Shown here piece after piece: positions 11,713-25,399 of a stretch of 64,000 nucleotides of DNA. Position 1 is the first letter of the stretch, and every line of letters starts with the position of its first letter. The notes below the pieces were generated by a model, which worked only from the letters and a program-made list of their open reading frames with translations, was not told where the DNA came from and ran no database searches. Position numbers and translations under genes: made by a program. The stretch covers positions 962,145,097 to 962,209,096 of the forward strand of contig OY728121.1 of the NCBI GenBank assembly GCA_963277665.1, in the 5' to 3' direction. This stretch comes from Viscum album. Its lineage: Eukaryota > Streptophyta > Magnoliopsida > Santalales > Viscaceae.

Positions 11713-12766
11713 TATGGTTTAGTTAATATTTAGAGATTAAGATTATAGAATTATATTAAAAATCACATGGGTAATTCTAACGAAAAGATAATTTCATAAA
11801 GTTTTGGTAAGGTATATATATATTTTGGTTTTCATGATAATACATAACTATCAGGATACTACAAGTGGATGTTCTCTTAGAATAGATTATTATAGGGGTG
11901 ATAACCCCAAAAAGAGTTTTTTGAGTATATATCAACCATAGTTTTTGTGTATAGTGAATGATCCCTTATTATATAGCCGGTTTGACACTCCTGGGGGAAA
12001 TGAATAGGTTAATTAAAACCCTATTTTTGAAAAATAACGAAGGATTTGAATAGATAATGATAATGGATTACCGATGTTAAACTTATGGCGTTATTGGTAA
12101 AAAGGAAGATTTTAGGATTTATTTGGTTTTTATGATTATATGATTAAAAATTTGATACTCACACTATGTTTTTTTGGTTTTAGTCAATGGATGGAACCAG
12201 GAGTAATTATGTTAATACTGAATGTGATGGAAAATACAATGATTGTACACTTGGGAAAATGAATGATATGGGAGATAAAAGAAAAAACATGTCATTATTC
12301 ATAATCATATATCAAGTTATATGATTAAAAACATAAAATTTAGTGAGTTTCCTAACACATCAAATAAGATTAAGATAGAATTTTATGAAAATTAATGTGC
12401 TAATGACCATAGAGGAAAGAAAGTTCAACTTTATTCATGCCAATAATGTGGGAATAAGAACATAGAAGAATGTCTCAAAGGAAGGATAATATGTTTTATA
12501 TGTTAAAATGAAGGGAATAGTTCAATGAATTATTGATTAATACAATGTCTTATATGTGGGGAACTAGGGAATTACCCATATTAATTCCCTAATCCAAGGG
12601 ATAACCCCTAGAACAAGAAAGGACCTATGTTATGTTAATCATTGAATTTGAAAGATTAAAGTGATTATCTGTTGGGATTCCAGAATTATATTATAGAAGT
12701 GTTCTATTACTGATTTTCTGGTTATGAGAATTATGAAACTATTAGTTCAGATATGATAATGAGAGG
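11713..12766 (+). pseudogene. gag: Element G leader and gag zinc-knuckle remnant
   Basis: At about 12420-12600 a degenerate array of Cys motifs can be read: CQ*CGNKN...C, then CFIC...GN, then CLICGELGN, followed by a Pro/Asn-rich tail (NPRDNP). Tandem knuckles of this spacing end the Gag proteins of Tekay/Del-type gypsy elements. The His residues are mutated (to Asn) and stops are present. Upstream of about 12180 nothing is readable. The sequence is cut at 12767 by the Sirevirus-like insertion, and no protease, RT or integrase of element G is visible on either side of it. Confidence 0.6.
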
Positions 12767-15126
12767 TGATCTAGTGGGGGTGAATAGACTAGTTTTAAAA
12801 AATCAATGAGATGTATCAATTATCTAAATTAATTATCAAAGTCAATTAGTAGATTTAATTAGTAGTAAAAATAATTAAAAAAATACAAGTATGTTTATTA
12901 TAGTTGTTTGGTCTAATGTGGACCTAGTCTACTCTTATAGTACTCTACTCAGTGAGATATATGTTGTGTACTAATATGATTTTTAAGGGGAATCATAACC
13001 TAATTACAACCTACCTTTTCTATTGAAAGAATAACCAAAGAATCCTAACTTTTATATGGGGAGTTACAAACCAATTACAACCCTTGTTTTATATACCAAG
13101 AGTCACAATCTGAAAATTACTAACTTTAGAACCTATGAGTCACAACACGAATTTAGAAAATGATTTTATATGTAAAAGAATTAAGAGAAAGTGAAATCAC
13201 ATGAGAGATTCTGAGAAGTGTTATAAATTAAATCTACCATAAAGAAATAGGTAAAATAATAATAAAACCCAGGTACTGGTTCTTAAATTCCTGATTATAT
13301 TAATTATATTTTCAAGGAAGTAAAGTAAGTCAAATATTTTTTTTCATTACTTGAGATATTGTCCAACACTAGTGGGAAATGTTTAGCCTAGAAAAAATGT
13401 AAAACACTTAAAATTATTAACACCACCACACTCTTTGCATTATTATCACTTGAAAATATGAAATATCTCATTAAAAAATTATTACATGAGTAGTGTGTTA
13501 CTAATAAATTACATAGAAGAAAGGTTAGAATCCCATTTTTAAAACAGAATAAACTCAACACAACAAATAGAGGTTATAGAATTCAAAATTCAAAAATGAT
13601 ATACTGGATTATCTGAAAGAGAGAGAATGATATTATCATTGTATAATAATTTCTTAACTCACATCCAAGATTCAAAAGAATAAATAATAATTTAAACCAA
13701 TTTTTAATACTCATTAAATAATTTAATTTTTATCTATAATAATAGGTTAATGAATGAGCCCATGAAAATAGAAAGCTTTAATTTTAAATATGAAATTAAA
13801 AAACATTATTTTTTAAAAAGTAGTGAATATGTGGAGAATATAACAACTTAATCAAAATATATTAAAAATATTAAAACAAGTTTTAACTAGTTTAATATAA
13901 ACTCATATTAATTTAGACACAATAAAATTGAAGAAAATAACATAAAATAGTAAAAATTATTTTTGAGTTTCAAACTGTTTGTTTAATGTGTTAAAAGTAG
14001 AAAACCATTTCAACTTCTCAAAAACATGTTTAAAATAATGAAACATAGTTATCACAGGTTCTAAAAAATTAATAAGGATTTATAAATCCTTTATAAAAAT
14101 TTAAATAATTTAAACACATGCGCATTAAATCAAAAAGATAAACATTACATAAAACATATCAAATTTACAAAATTTTGAATAACATATAAAATTTCACTGA
14201 GCTACATATCCAAATTAACAAAATAATTTTTTATATAGGCTTTTTTATCTACATAATATACATAACCATGTAGTTTAATTTATTTAAGGTATTCATTCAA
14301 GAGATTCATGTAACTGAATATCGTAAGGGATTAACATAAGAAAATTCACCATGTAGGTGATTGGTGTATCTGAATTCGTGAAAACTATAAATAGATTGAA
14401 TTTTTAAAATATTATACCTAAAATAGACATCAGTAATGTTATAATAATATTCTAATATAGTTTAATTATTTTTATAAAATTCCATTTTATTTCCAATGAA
14501 CTAAGAATCACGTTAAACATAGTTCTTTATATTAGGTTATCCTTAAATAACAGTTGCAAAATAGTTCTAGAAAACAGAAGACATGAGATTGAAAAAATAA
14601 AATGACATATAACCTAATTTTAGATATGATAGACATCTATTAATAAGTTTATGTACTCTAATTAAATGTATATAATTTTCATATCTTTAAAAAATAATCA
14701 CTTGATTTTGAGTTTTGTAGCTCAAGTTATATTTGAAATATATAGAGTAACCAGTTTTGGAAAATTGTCTACATGGATCACAAAAATGACAATGTAAATT
14801 GAAAATAAGCTACATGGATTTTGAATTGTCTATATGGTGTATAGTATATTTACTTTGTAGGAATAATATAAAACACATGTAAATTATATTTTAAGGTCCC
14901 AATGACTTATTCATCCTATGAAAACTTCAATAGACTTGAATAACATGTTATGAACATTAAAAATGTGAAAATAAATGATATTTTAAGTAAAACATATTTG
15001 GATATGATCAATATTAAGTATAATTTAAATAATAACCAATTAAAATTATTAATATATTTAAATGAAATTAAAAAATGAATCCTTATAATTATCAACACAT
15101 ATTGTAGTTCAAGGAGACACTCAACA
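12767..15126 (-). repeat. 3' LTR of the Sirevirus-like element
   Basis: Aligned along its length with 20364-22721. Shared landmarks include the G-run followed by AATAGAC at the plus-strand start, a CTAGTCTACTCTTATA segment (left copy), and CACCACCACACTCTT. In element orientation it starts TGTTGAGTGTCTCC at 15126. Divergence from the partner copy is strong, so the insertion is old. The open frame at 14916-15098 is not a gene. Confidence 0.85.
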
Positions 15127-15143
15127 TTCTCTCCCTTTTTTAT
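15127..15143 (-). other. Polypurine tract of the Sirevirus-like element
   Basis: On the minus strand this reads AAAAAAGGGAGAGAA followed by TGTTGAG. A purine run directly before the LTR start fixes both orientation and LTR boundary. Confidence 0.8.
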
Positions 15144-15599
15144 AATTACAAAACCATGAATAATTTCAAAAACATATGCCTATATTTGAAATTATCCAAG
15201 AGATAAAGTTTCAAATAGAATGGATTGAAAATTATAAAATAATGACATAAATACAACTATAAATTTTGTTTAATGTTTTCCATTAAAATGGAATTTTTTA
15301 AACATGTATCAAGGAGTCACTGTAAATTCATCCATTTTTCAAAAAAAATAGAATTTAACATAGTGTGTATAATGTTTAAAATTTATTTAAGAAAAATAAT
15401 GATAAATATTTTACAAAATATGTTTTTATGGGAACTGATGGTTTAAATAGTAATTTAATATCATATAGGATTTATTAGTGGTTTTAAAATAGTTATACAA
15501 CAATAAAAAATATATAGAAATTAAACAAAGGTTATCTGAAAAATAAATTCCAGACTTTATATATTTCATGTAAATCAAAAAATTTCCACATATAAATAC

Positions 15600-16850
15600 A
15601 TTCTAAATCCCACTAAAACATGAAAAAATAAAACTATTAAGATTCCAACATGCCAAGATCTAATTTAATATTCTAAAACCATGTAAATTTTAATGTCTTG
15701 GTAAATATATCTTCAAGTTCATTTTTAGTAGGAATAAACTCTTAAACAAAATATACCTTATTCAAATGATCTCTAATAAAATGAAATCTAACATCGATAT
15801 TATTTCTTATAGAATGTTTTAAAGGATTATTAGAAATAGGAATTCTAGATGTATTATCAAAATAAATATAATTTTTTTCCAGATAAATAAAAAATCACAT
15901 AAATTGTTCTTAATCCATAGAATTTGAACACAAAAGCTAGCAGCCTATATATACAAAAATTCTACAATAAATAGAGAAACACATAATTTATTCTTAGAAT
16001 AATTTGTAATTAATTTTTTCCAAAAATTGATACATATATCTTGTTCTTTTGTATGAATTTCACAGACTCCAAAATTAGTGTCAGAATATGATATTAAATC
16101 AGTACAATTATACTTAGAATAAAACAAACCAGATTAAAAATTTCCTTACTCATAGTAGTATTCATAAATTTACTATATTCAAGACCAAAACTATTAACAA
16201 ACCCTTTTTAATACTTAGGTAGATTAAGAAATATCCCATATTTCCTTTCATAAATTCGAATTCTAAGAAAGAACTTTAATTCTCCCATTAAGTTCATGTC
16301 AAACTCAGATGACATCAATGTTGAAAAATCATTAAAAATAAATTCACTAGTGGAACCAAAAACTATATAATAAATATAAATTTTCATAATTAGAATTTAA
16401 TTATAAATCCTCTTAAGTAAAATATGAGGATCAACATTACCCTTTTTTAAAACATTATTAAAAATAAATAAATAAATCTTTTCATACTAAGCACAAGGTT
16501 CTTGTTTGAGACCTTAAAATCCTTAAATAATTTAAAAACATTATTTATAATTTTTTCATTTTCAAAACTAGGGTGTTGATTAACATAAAATTATTTAGAT
16601 ATAAAATCATTTAGGAATTAACATTTAACATCAATTTGATATAACTTAAAACTTTGAAAACTAGAAAAACCTAACGAGACTCTAATAGAATCTAACATAA
16701 AAATAGGTTCAAATTAATTTTCTAAGTATATAACTTTTTATTGAGAGTATAATTGGGAACAAGCCTATATTTATTTTTGTCAATCTACCCAAATTCATCA
16801 AGCTTGTTTATAAAGATCCATTTAGTTCCAATTACCCTCTTATTCTAAAT
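15600..16850 (-). pseudogene. pol: Sirevirus-like reverse transcriptase and RNase H remnant
   Basis: RNase H is the clearest part (15945-16127): SKYNCTDLISYSDTNFGVC followed by INFWKKLITNYSKNK, closely following the plant copia pattern SDxDxAGxxxDRKSTSG...SWxSKKQ. Upstream on the minus strand the RT end reads FVNSFGLEYSKFMNTTMS (about 16150-16210), and the RT start reads KWIFINKLDEFG near 16800. The YVDD region, at about 16330-16390, is scrambled. Many stops and frame changes make it non-functional. The family call is secure. Confidence 0.85.
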
Positions 16851-17233
16851 AAATTAAATTGAAGACCATAAATTATTTCTATAAAATTGATCAGGGTAAT
16901 ATTGAATAGAAATAATCTAATTTGGATAATTTAATGTATCAACAACATTAATGGGAACATGATTAGAATCAAAAGAAGAGTTAGAAAATAAGATTAAAAT
17001 TGATATTATTGTTTTCATACTAGGATAAAATTTACCAATAACATTATCAATGGGATGATATTTATGATTGATCCATGATCTAGGATCATATTGAGAAACA
17101 ATTTTTTCCCTTAAATAGATACATTATCTAGAGTTTTTTCTTCACCAAAATTGAAATCCCTAAAATCACCTTTAATATTTTCCAAAATAAATTTATGAAC
17201 ATCACATGATTCATCAAACTTTATATGCATATA

Positions 17234-18060
17234 TTATTCAATAGTCATTGTTTTCTTCTTATAACATCTATAAGATTTATTGTTAAGAGAATAAACCAGA
17301 AATAAACCTTCAATAATTTTAGCATCAAACTTATCTAAATTATCTTTCACATTTAAGATAAACAATTTACAACCAAAAACATTAAAATAACCAACCTTTT
17401 CTTTTATACCATTAAAAAATTTATAAGTAGTTTTATTCATCAATGGTCAAACATAAATTTATCCAAAACATAACAATAAGTATTAATAGATTCATCCCAA
17501 AAAATATTTTGGCAAACTATATTAATTAAGCATAGTTTTAGTTACTTTTAGTAAATTTATATTTATCCATTATAAAACACTATTTTGTGGTGGTGTTATT
17601 GGAGAATAAAAAATATGATCATAACCATTTTATTCAAAAAAAATTAAAAATCAAAATTAATAAATTCACCATCATTATCACTTATAATAGAAACAGGTAA
17701 ACAATATTTTGTATTTTAGACTAACTTTCTAGTAGTAATAAATCTAGCAAAGGTTTCATGATTATGAGACATGAAATAAACCCATGTAAATAAATTGAAA
17801 TCATAAAAAATAATAAAAAAAATTCTTGTCACTTAAACTAGTAGTTTTAATTAGTTCAAATAAATCAATATGTAATAATTCAAGAGGTATAAAAGTATAA
17901 ACATGATTGATAAATTTTAAATATTCCTCGTATTTCTTGTCTTTTAATCATGAATCCTAAAAAAATGTTTTCTTACCTTTAACTCTGGTAAATCTAGAAC
18001 ATGTCCATGCTTGGATAATTTGTGTATCATTCTAAAATGAGAATGTACTAGCCTTATATG
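17234..18060 (-). pseudogene. pol: Sirevirus-like integrase remnant
   Basis: At 17234-17443 the segment after the integrase core reads YFNVFGCKLFILNVKD then DKFDAKIIEGLFLVYSLN, matching the typical copia FGCKCFxLN...GKFDAKSDEGIFLGYS; the KFDAKxxEG form is frequent in Sireviruses. Further along on the minus strand are SPITPPQNSVL near 17590 (expected SPxTPQQNGVVER) and the GAG-pre-integrase segment IRLVHSHFRMIHKLSKHG near 18010. Stops are frequent, and the catalytic Glu region is not readable. Confidence 0.82.
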
Positions 18061-18199
18061 ATAGAGAACATCATCATTTTCTATAGCATTGAGATACTTA
18101 AAATTTTTATTAGATATATCAGAGAAATTAATAAAATAAATATGATATTTTCTGTTATCATAAATTTAAAAAAAATAATTTTTAAAAATAAAACATTTA

Positions 18200-19300
18200 T
18201 TATCTTCAAATTTAACATACATACCATCATCAAAAAAAATTTAAATACTAATTAAGTTATGTTTCAAACCATCAACATATAAAACTTTAGAAATTAAAAA
18301 AACATTAGAGATGATTACTTCAAAAAATCCCTCATCCCTTCCTTTAGAGTTATCTATAAAAGTGATATATCCTACATTTAATTTGGTATAAGAGAGAATA
18401 TTTGATAGGTCACTATTCATGTTCTAGGAACATCCACTTTTTATATACCATGTGTTATTATTGAGAAATCAAAAATCATTTTTCCTATATAAATCATTTA
18501 CTTTTTATATTTGGTACCCATTATATTTTTGATCCAACTTGGTTATTAATATAAATCATAGGTACTTTATTATATGGTACTCCAGTAGATAAACCTTTTT
18601 AAATAAAATTCTTGGTATAACTAAGAGATTGAGGAAATCTAAGAGAACATTCATTAAAGTAATTTCCTTTGATATAACATTTAAATCCTTTCAGAGAAGA
18701 AAAATTTACATTAAAAATTTTAACCAAATTAGTCTTTAATAACTTATAAATCTATGCATTATAACCAGAACTGGATTTATGTTTATTCAGTTTCATCAAA
18801 GCTACCATATTTTCATATTTTTTCCTTGAAAATTGTAAATATCGTTTCTTTTAATCTTATAACTTCCTTTCAAAGATTATCATTATCCTTCTAAATATAC
18901 TCCAAATCACTATAGATCTTACCTTTAGAATGTGAATAATAATTTATTATTTCTTACTTAAGAGAATCATTCTATGTATTTACTTAATTAATTTCCATGA
19001 TAATCCTATTATTTTATTCTTTTATTTCTTTATACAGTTTAGTAATTATTAAAATATATTTTTTTAGATTTTAATTTTATTCTTAAAAATCATCAAAAAT
19101 ATAAACAAAACTATTAGAATAAAAAAATCAGAATCATTACTAACCTATTTTATATTTTTCACTATTAAACATAGGTTAGATAATTATTTTTTACTTTCAG
19201 ATTTATCACTTTAATCAGATTCTTTAATGAAACTCCATCAAACAACATAATCACATCTCAAGTTTTTTTCTTATCTCTCCCTTCCCACTTCAAATTTTTT
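18200..19300 (-). pseudogene. Sirevirus-like protease and gag 3' end remnant
   Basis: On the minus strand, WYIKSGCS near 18450 corresponds to the copia protease WYLDSGCSRHM, with the catalytic Asp replaced by Lys. VLYVDGLKHNLISI near 18270 is the conserved segment after it. Upstream, near 19150, NLCLIVKNIK followed by SNDSDF matches the linker ANLCLMA...SDSDF of Sirevirus Gag-Pol. No intact zinc knuckle is visible. The plus-strand frames at 18058-18255 and 19557-19751 are chance. Confidence 0.72.
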
Positions 19301-20322
19301 CAGTTAGGTATGATATTTCCCATCTTTCTAAATTCATAATTGGTCACATATGGTCCATATGTAGTACCCTTATTTAATTTTCAATCTTTATTTTGATCTT
19401 TACTTAGTCACTTCTTGATATTTTTCATTCTCTTCATCAAATTATAAATACATTTTTTTATATTTTAAATTTATCCTTTTTAACTTGTATATGATTTATA
19501 TTCATAAGATTTAGTAATCAGATTTATATGTGATTTGAAAGAAATACCTTACTTCTTTGAGTTATATTTTTTTGACAATATTATTCAACTCAAGTTTGTA
19601 CCGAATAAGTGATTTGATTTTTTCATCCAGAGTGTATTATTTTAAATTATTTCTCTCATCGATCACAACCATATTTTTATTACACTTATTTGGTAGATAT
19701 CTTAGGTATATTTCAACAAGTACAGGGCTCTCAAAATTTTCTCTAAGTTAATTAGTTCTAATCACAATGTTTGTGAATTTGTGGAACATTTCATTGATGA
19801 TTTCATCTTCACCCATCCCAAATTCTCGGTACACCACTCGAAGCATTCCGAGTTTGGATAAAATAAACTTGTCCAAGACAAGGTACGTAACTTGTAAAAT
19901 CATTTATATTTCATGAGATTCATTACATTCATACACATGAAAAAACAATTTTTTTTAATAGATCAATATAAAATATATACAACTTTTTAATTTAAAACAT
20001 ATTTAGTAGCATCATTTCCTTTAAGAATATCATGTCCATATTTTGGTAGTTTGCATGATTTTTCCATGATTGACTTGAATTATATGATTAACTATATTAG
20101 GTATTCCTTAATTATGGATTTACAATAGCCATAATCATTTCCCTCAATGTGAGGTGTCTCCCGAGGAATCCATGAAACATTTATATTTATTACCATCATT
20201 TCAAATAATCTCTATGATTAGACTATTAGGTCTAATAACATGTATGAAAAAATAATAATAAACTTTAATAATGAGGATAATCCAAGAATCTTGAAGGAGT
20301 GACTAAATTATAAAAGGAACAA

Positions 20323-20335
20323 CCTATGATACCCA
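20323..20335 (-). other. Probable primer binding site of the Sirevirus-like element
   Basis: The minus strand reads TGGGTATCATAGG, close to TGGTATCAGAGC. It lies 28 bases inside the LTR border I placed at 20364. Sirevirus sites normally sit within a few bases of the LTR, so either the LTR border is nearer 20340 or the spacer has grown. Confidence 0.55.
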
Positions 20336-20363
20336 TTTTTACATTAGATAGGAAACTAAAATA

Positions 20364-22721
20364 TGGTCTCGAGGGGGGGTGGGTTAATAGACCAGATTTT
20401 AAAAATTAAAGATATGGATTAATTATTTAAATTAATTATCAAAGACAATTAGCATAGTTATTTAGCAATAGAAATTAATGAAAGAACATAAGGGTGTTTT
20501 TTATAGTAGTTTAGTCTGAGGTGGACCAAGTCTACTCTTATACATCTATACTCAATGAGAGATACATTGTGAAATAATATGATTTTTTAAGGGGAATCAT
20601 AACATAATTAAAATATACTTTTTTTAGTGGATGCATAACCAAAAGACCCCTAACTTTTGTATGAGGATTCATAACCCAATTATAAACTTGACATTAGATA
20701 CTAAGATTAAAAACCTGAATGGTCCTGAATTTAGAATAAAGAGTAAAAAATAGAATATAGAAAATGGTTTTTTATATAAAATCATAAAGATAAAGTGAAA
20801 CCACATGAGAAATGGGAAGACGTATTACAGAATCAAGTATCCTGAACAAAATAGTTAGAATAATAATAAAACCCATGTATTGGTTTCTTTAGTTCTTGAT
20901 CAACTTGATTGTCTCATCAAAGTAGTAAAATAATTCATAATTTTTTTTTCATCCCTTGAGATATTTTCAACCAATTGTGAGAAATGTTCAGCACTGACAT
21001 AATGTAAAACACTTCACAATATTAGCACCACCACACTCTTCACACTGTTATCACTTAAAAAGATGAAAGACTGTGTCAAAGAAGTATAACATGAGTAGTG
21101 TTTACTTTTCAATTAAAAACAGCAAGGTTCGAATAATTTTTTATAAAAAAAATAAACTCAACAAATCCAAGATATTCTAGATAATTCAATATTAAAAAAA
21201 GGATATACTTGTTTTTTAGAAAGAGGGAGAAGGATATTATTATTTTATAATGGTCGCACAAATAATGTCCAATATTGAAAATAATAAATAATATTTCAAA
21301 CTAATTTTGAATAAACACTAAATAATTTAAATAATCACCATAATATCTAAATAATGATATATCCCATGATAATATCAAGTTTGAATTTGAAATATGAAGT
21401 TAAAAACATTCCATTTAAAATAAGTAGTTAATATGTAGAGTATATAAAAAATTAATAACACTACATTTAAAATATCTAAATATGTTTTAATGAGTTTTAT
21501 ATCAACTAATATTAATTTATAAACAATAAAATATAATAAGATAATAAAAAATAATAAAAACTATTTTTAAGTTTCAAGCTGTAAGTTTTATGTATAAAAA
21601 ATAGAACACCATTTAATCTCCACAAAACATGTTTAAAAACAATAAAAAATAGTTCACAACAGATTATAGATAATTAATATGAATTTATAAATTCATTATA
21701 AAATTTTATATATTTTAAATAAACAAAAATAAAATATAAAAAATAAACATTGCATAAAATAGGGAATATTTCCACATTTTAGAATTACCTATAGAATTTC
21801 ACTGAACTATGTAGCCAAATTCATATAGGTGTTTTTCACATTAGTGTTTTTCTATATATAATTGAATTGAACATGTAGGTGGATTTAAGTAAGTTATTTA
21901 TGTAAGGGATTCAAATAAGTGATTATTGTAAGGTATTCACATAGGAAAATTCATCATGTAGGTGATTCATGTATCCTATTTCCTAAAAACTATAAAAATA
22001 TTGACTTTTTAAAATTCAGTCCTAAAAAAATAAATCTATAAAAGAATAATAATATTTCGTTAGAGTTGAATTATATGTATATAATTACATTATATTTCTA
22101 AATAATCTATAATAAACTTAATTGGAATTCAATATCTCACATTATCATAAAAATACATTAGTAATTTTTTTGGAAAATAGAATATATGACATTGAAAAAA
22201 TATAGTGAATTATAATTTTTTTATATATGATAGACACAGATTAAAAATTTTATATCTTATAATGAAATTTATATAATTTTTTTTTCATTAAAAAAATCAC
22301 TCAATTTGAAGTCCTTTATCTCATGTTATGGTCAAAATACAAAGAGTAACCGATTTTGGAAAATCGGCTATGTGGATCACAAAATGGCTACATGAATTAC
22401 AAATCAGTTATGTGGATTATGAATTGGATACATGATATAAAAAATATTTTCTCTGTGGGAACTATAAAAATCATGTAAAAATGATAATTTGATATCCTAT
22501 ATGACTTATTTATCTTAGGAACACTTCAAGAAACTCTTAAAACATTTTATGACCATTCAAAACATGAAAGATAATGATATTTTAAGCAAATAAATATTAT
22601 AATACGATCTAGATTAAGTATAATTTAAATAATAAATATTTAAAAGTATTAATACAATAAAATTAAAAAATAAATATTTTTAATTATCTAAATATAAATT
22701 AGTTTAAGTAGCCACTAAAGA
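20364..22721 (-). repeat. 5' LTR of the Sirevirus-like element
   Basis: Partner of 12767-15126. Its plus-strand start has a short imperfect stem, GGTCT...AGACC, enclosing a run of seven G; the left copy has CTAG...CTAG in the same place. The element-orientation start is degraded here (expected ...CTCAACA, seen CTAAAGA on the plus strand). Confidence 0.82.
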
Positions 22722-24029
22722 GAAATATCTAAGTTTTGTTTAGAAATATTTTGTATTTAAGGATTTTAAAGCATGCATTGAATGGTATTCATAACCTAGG
22801 AAAATGATTTAGTAATAAGGTGATTTTTTTATAAAACACATGATTTAGGTACTAATTACCCTAAATAGGTGTTTGATATTGGGATAATAATGTTTATTTG
22901 GGATAAATAGATTATTCATACTGATATTTGAAATTGGACAATATTTATGACCATTGAATTGGTTAGTGATTTTATAAAAAAGTGATTTATGTGATCTTTA
23001 GTGAATTTTAATGGTTTTTTTATTTATTTAATATATTGGATATTTTTTAACACTTTATGTTTAAATTGAGGTTTTATGGTGGTTTAAGTTATTTTGGAAA
23101 AGGTTATTAGAATGTTTTAGGAGAATATTTGATCAAGGTATTCACATATTTGGTATGTGACATCAAGAGCCAATTTATGTTTTTTGAGAGATAAATGTTA
23201 TGTTGATTTTGAAAATTTAGTGACCTTATTTGTTAATTTTTGTATTTTTAATTTTTTAATACATATTTTGGAGGAGTATTGAGTTTATCTATTTATGGAA
23301 TTGATTAATCTAAACTTTGGGTGTTATTGTTGAACTTTTAGAGATTAATGTGCCATATTTATCTATATTAGATAACCTGTTCCAACGATTTTGGTTTTAG
23401 TAAATATTTAGAGATATAAGAAATTAGTTTTAATCATTTTAAAGATCTTATGATCTATTAAAATTTAATTTTGGTACTTTAGGCATGAAAAATATATCTC
23501 GAATATTCATTTTTGGAGTAAGGGATGAAGTGGAAATTTATCAAAGTATAACCAAAAGATGAAATCATTATTATGAAATTGAAAGAAAAAAACTAAGTAT
23601 AATTCTCAAGTTATATATATTTATAATAAAATTATCCATAAAATTTAGGAAAACGATTTTTAAATACAAAATTTATCCTTTTACCTTCATTTCTAATGAA
23701 TTGATGGTCTTTTCACCACTCATCGATTTATGGTTTTGTGGTCATTAAATTTATCACAACTATGTTCTCTATCACTCTCACTTAGTCCTTAGATATTAGT
23801 TTTCTACACCATGTTTATATTTTAACTTACCACTAATTTTCTCCTTATATTCGAACCTGATTATGCATTAATTCATCTAACCATTATGTTTCCCACATTC
23901 TTATTTCAAAGGAAGTCTTGTTATCCCTTTGTATGATGTGGGTTTTCAACAATGGTATTTCCAAATATTAAACTAGTTATGACTGAGATAAATTTATAAG
24001 AGTTTAATTTATTTATGGGGGAGGTAGAA
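22722..24029 (+). other. Element G interior, 3' untranslated part
   Basis: This stretch continues element G to the right of the Sirevirus-like insertion. I find no RT, RNase H, integrase or chromodomain signal on either strand. It ends in a purine tract (ATGGGGGAGGTAGAA) directly before the LTR start TGTAACACC. Either pol was deleted, or the element was always a non-autonomous derivative. Confidence 0.6.
24015..24029 (+). other. Polypurine tract of element G
   Basis: ATGGGGGAGGTAGAA directly before TGTAACACC is the expected plus-strand primer of a gypsy element. It shows that 24030 starts a 3' LTR rather than a solo LTR. Confidence 0.82.
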
Positions 24030-25047
24030 TGTAACACCTTGAAAATTTAGGTTAAAATAATAATAACCTCAATAAATTTATTAACACACAACAATGAGCT
24101 TTAAGTGGATTGTGATATAATATAAAATATATTTATAACATAGCTATTGAATTGGAGGGTATGAATATGAGTAACTTAATTATATAATATATATACAATG
24201 TTTCTAATAAATTCGAAATTATTTATTAATACTTATGAAATAAGAACAAAATTTTTAGAAATGTCATTTTATACTTCAAAAATGCATTTTCATCAAAAAT
24301 GATATTATTGAATTTTATGATTAGAAATTATAATTAATTTATAACAATTTTATAAATTTTATTTTATTAAACTAAAATTATTTTTTAAATAATAATTTCA
24401 AAATTAACCCAGGGTTAAATTTTATGATTTTTCTAAAATGATTGTTTTTTAGTGAATAGTGAAAATACTGATATTTCAAATACTATCATTTAGTTTCAGT
24501 AAATAAAATACTTTGAAAGTAAAATTATACTTTGGATTTGGTATTAAAGTTAAATATGATACATTTTATTTATATTAATCTAATTAATTTAATTTTAATC
24601 AAATATATTCATGATTTAGATATATGCTAATTTTTATACTTAAAGCACATTTTTCTAAAAACTGTTTTTCATTGTGCTTAACAAATTTATATTAAAATTG
24701 ATATTGGCCATTGTTGGTAATTTAATTTGATAAAATAGATTCCATAATTGGACTAATAATAATTAATACGAGGTAATATGGTCAAATTAATTTTTATTCT
24801 TAATTGATAGTAAAATCAGTAAATATATTTTACCACGTTTAAGGTTAAGACATGTTTGCTGGGTAAAAAATAAAGAGATAAGGGTTAAAATGACCTAAAA
24901 AATTATATAAATAATATTTTATAGACATAGTTATACACTATATCATATCATATTTTTAAATGGTTTATTTTGGATCCATTTTTCTTGAGTAAGACGTTAA
25001 TATATTTTAATCTTTTAATAAATTCCATGTGTGTCCTCTCCCCCACT

Positions 25048-25055
25048 TATAAAAG
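25048..25055 (+). promoter_or_regulatory. TATA box of the G-family LTR
   Basis: TATAAAAG at 1018 bases into the LTR, followed by a pyrimidine-rich stretch (CCCTTTACTCTC), looks like the U3/R boundary. In inverted copy C a TATATA box at about 32075 seems to be the counterpart. The assignment is by sequence and position. Confidence 0.5.
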
Positions 25056-25399
25056 GACAACCCTTTACTCTCTTATTTACCAAAATTTGATCCACTTATA
25101 ATGACCAAAAACTAAAATATCATCATTTATATTTCACTATAAATAAATTATATGTTATTTTATTCTTAAAACACCATTGCAGGGGTCCTTAATAAAGGAT
25201 CCAATGTAGGATCACCAAAGAAGACGTAATCATCCTACTCGACCACTTTCATTTTATTTCTTCTAATACCTTTTATAAATACATGTTATTAATAATAATA
25301 TAATAAATCCATTATTATAAATATAAGTTAATATTATTATGATTATGTAACCACCATTATCCACACTATTTTCTATCGAGTGGGAAGTTAAAGTATCAC

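Larger units (their letters stand above)
12767..22721 (-). mobile_element. Sirevirus-like copia element inserted in element G
   Basis: Two direct repeats of about 2360 bp (12767-15126 and 20364-22721) flank a 5.2-kb interior whose copia proteins read only on the minus strand. The minus-strand LTR start is TGTTGAGTGTC at 15126, preceded on that strand by a purine tract (AAAAAAGGGAGAGAA), as in Sireviruses. A Met-tRNA-like primer site lies at 20323-20335. Domain order on the minus strand is Gag, protease, integrase, RT, RNase H. All are riddled with stops. LTR inner and outer borders are good to about 30 bp. A clear target duplication is not preserved (AGAGG against AGAAA or GAAAT). Confidence 0.85.
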
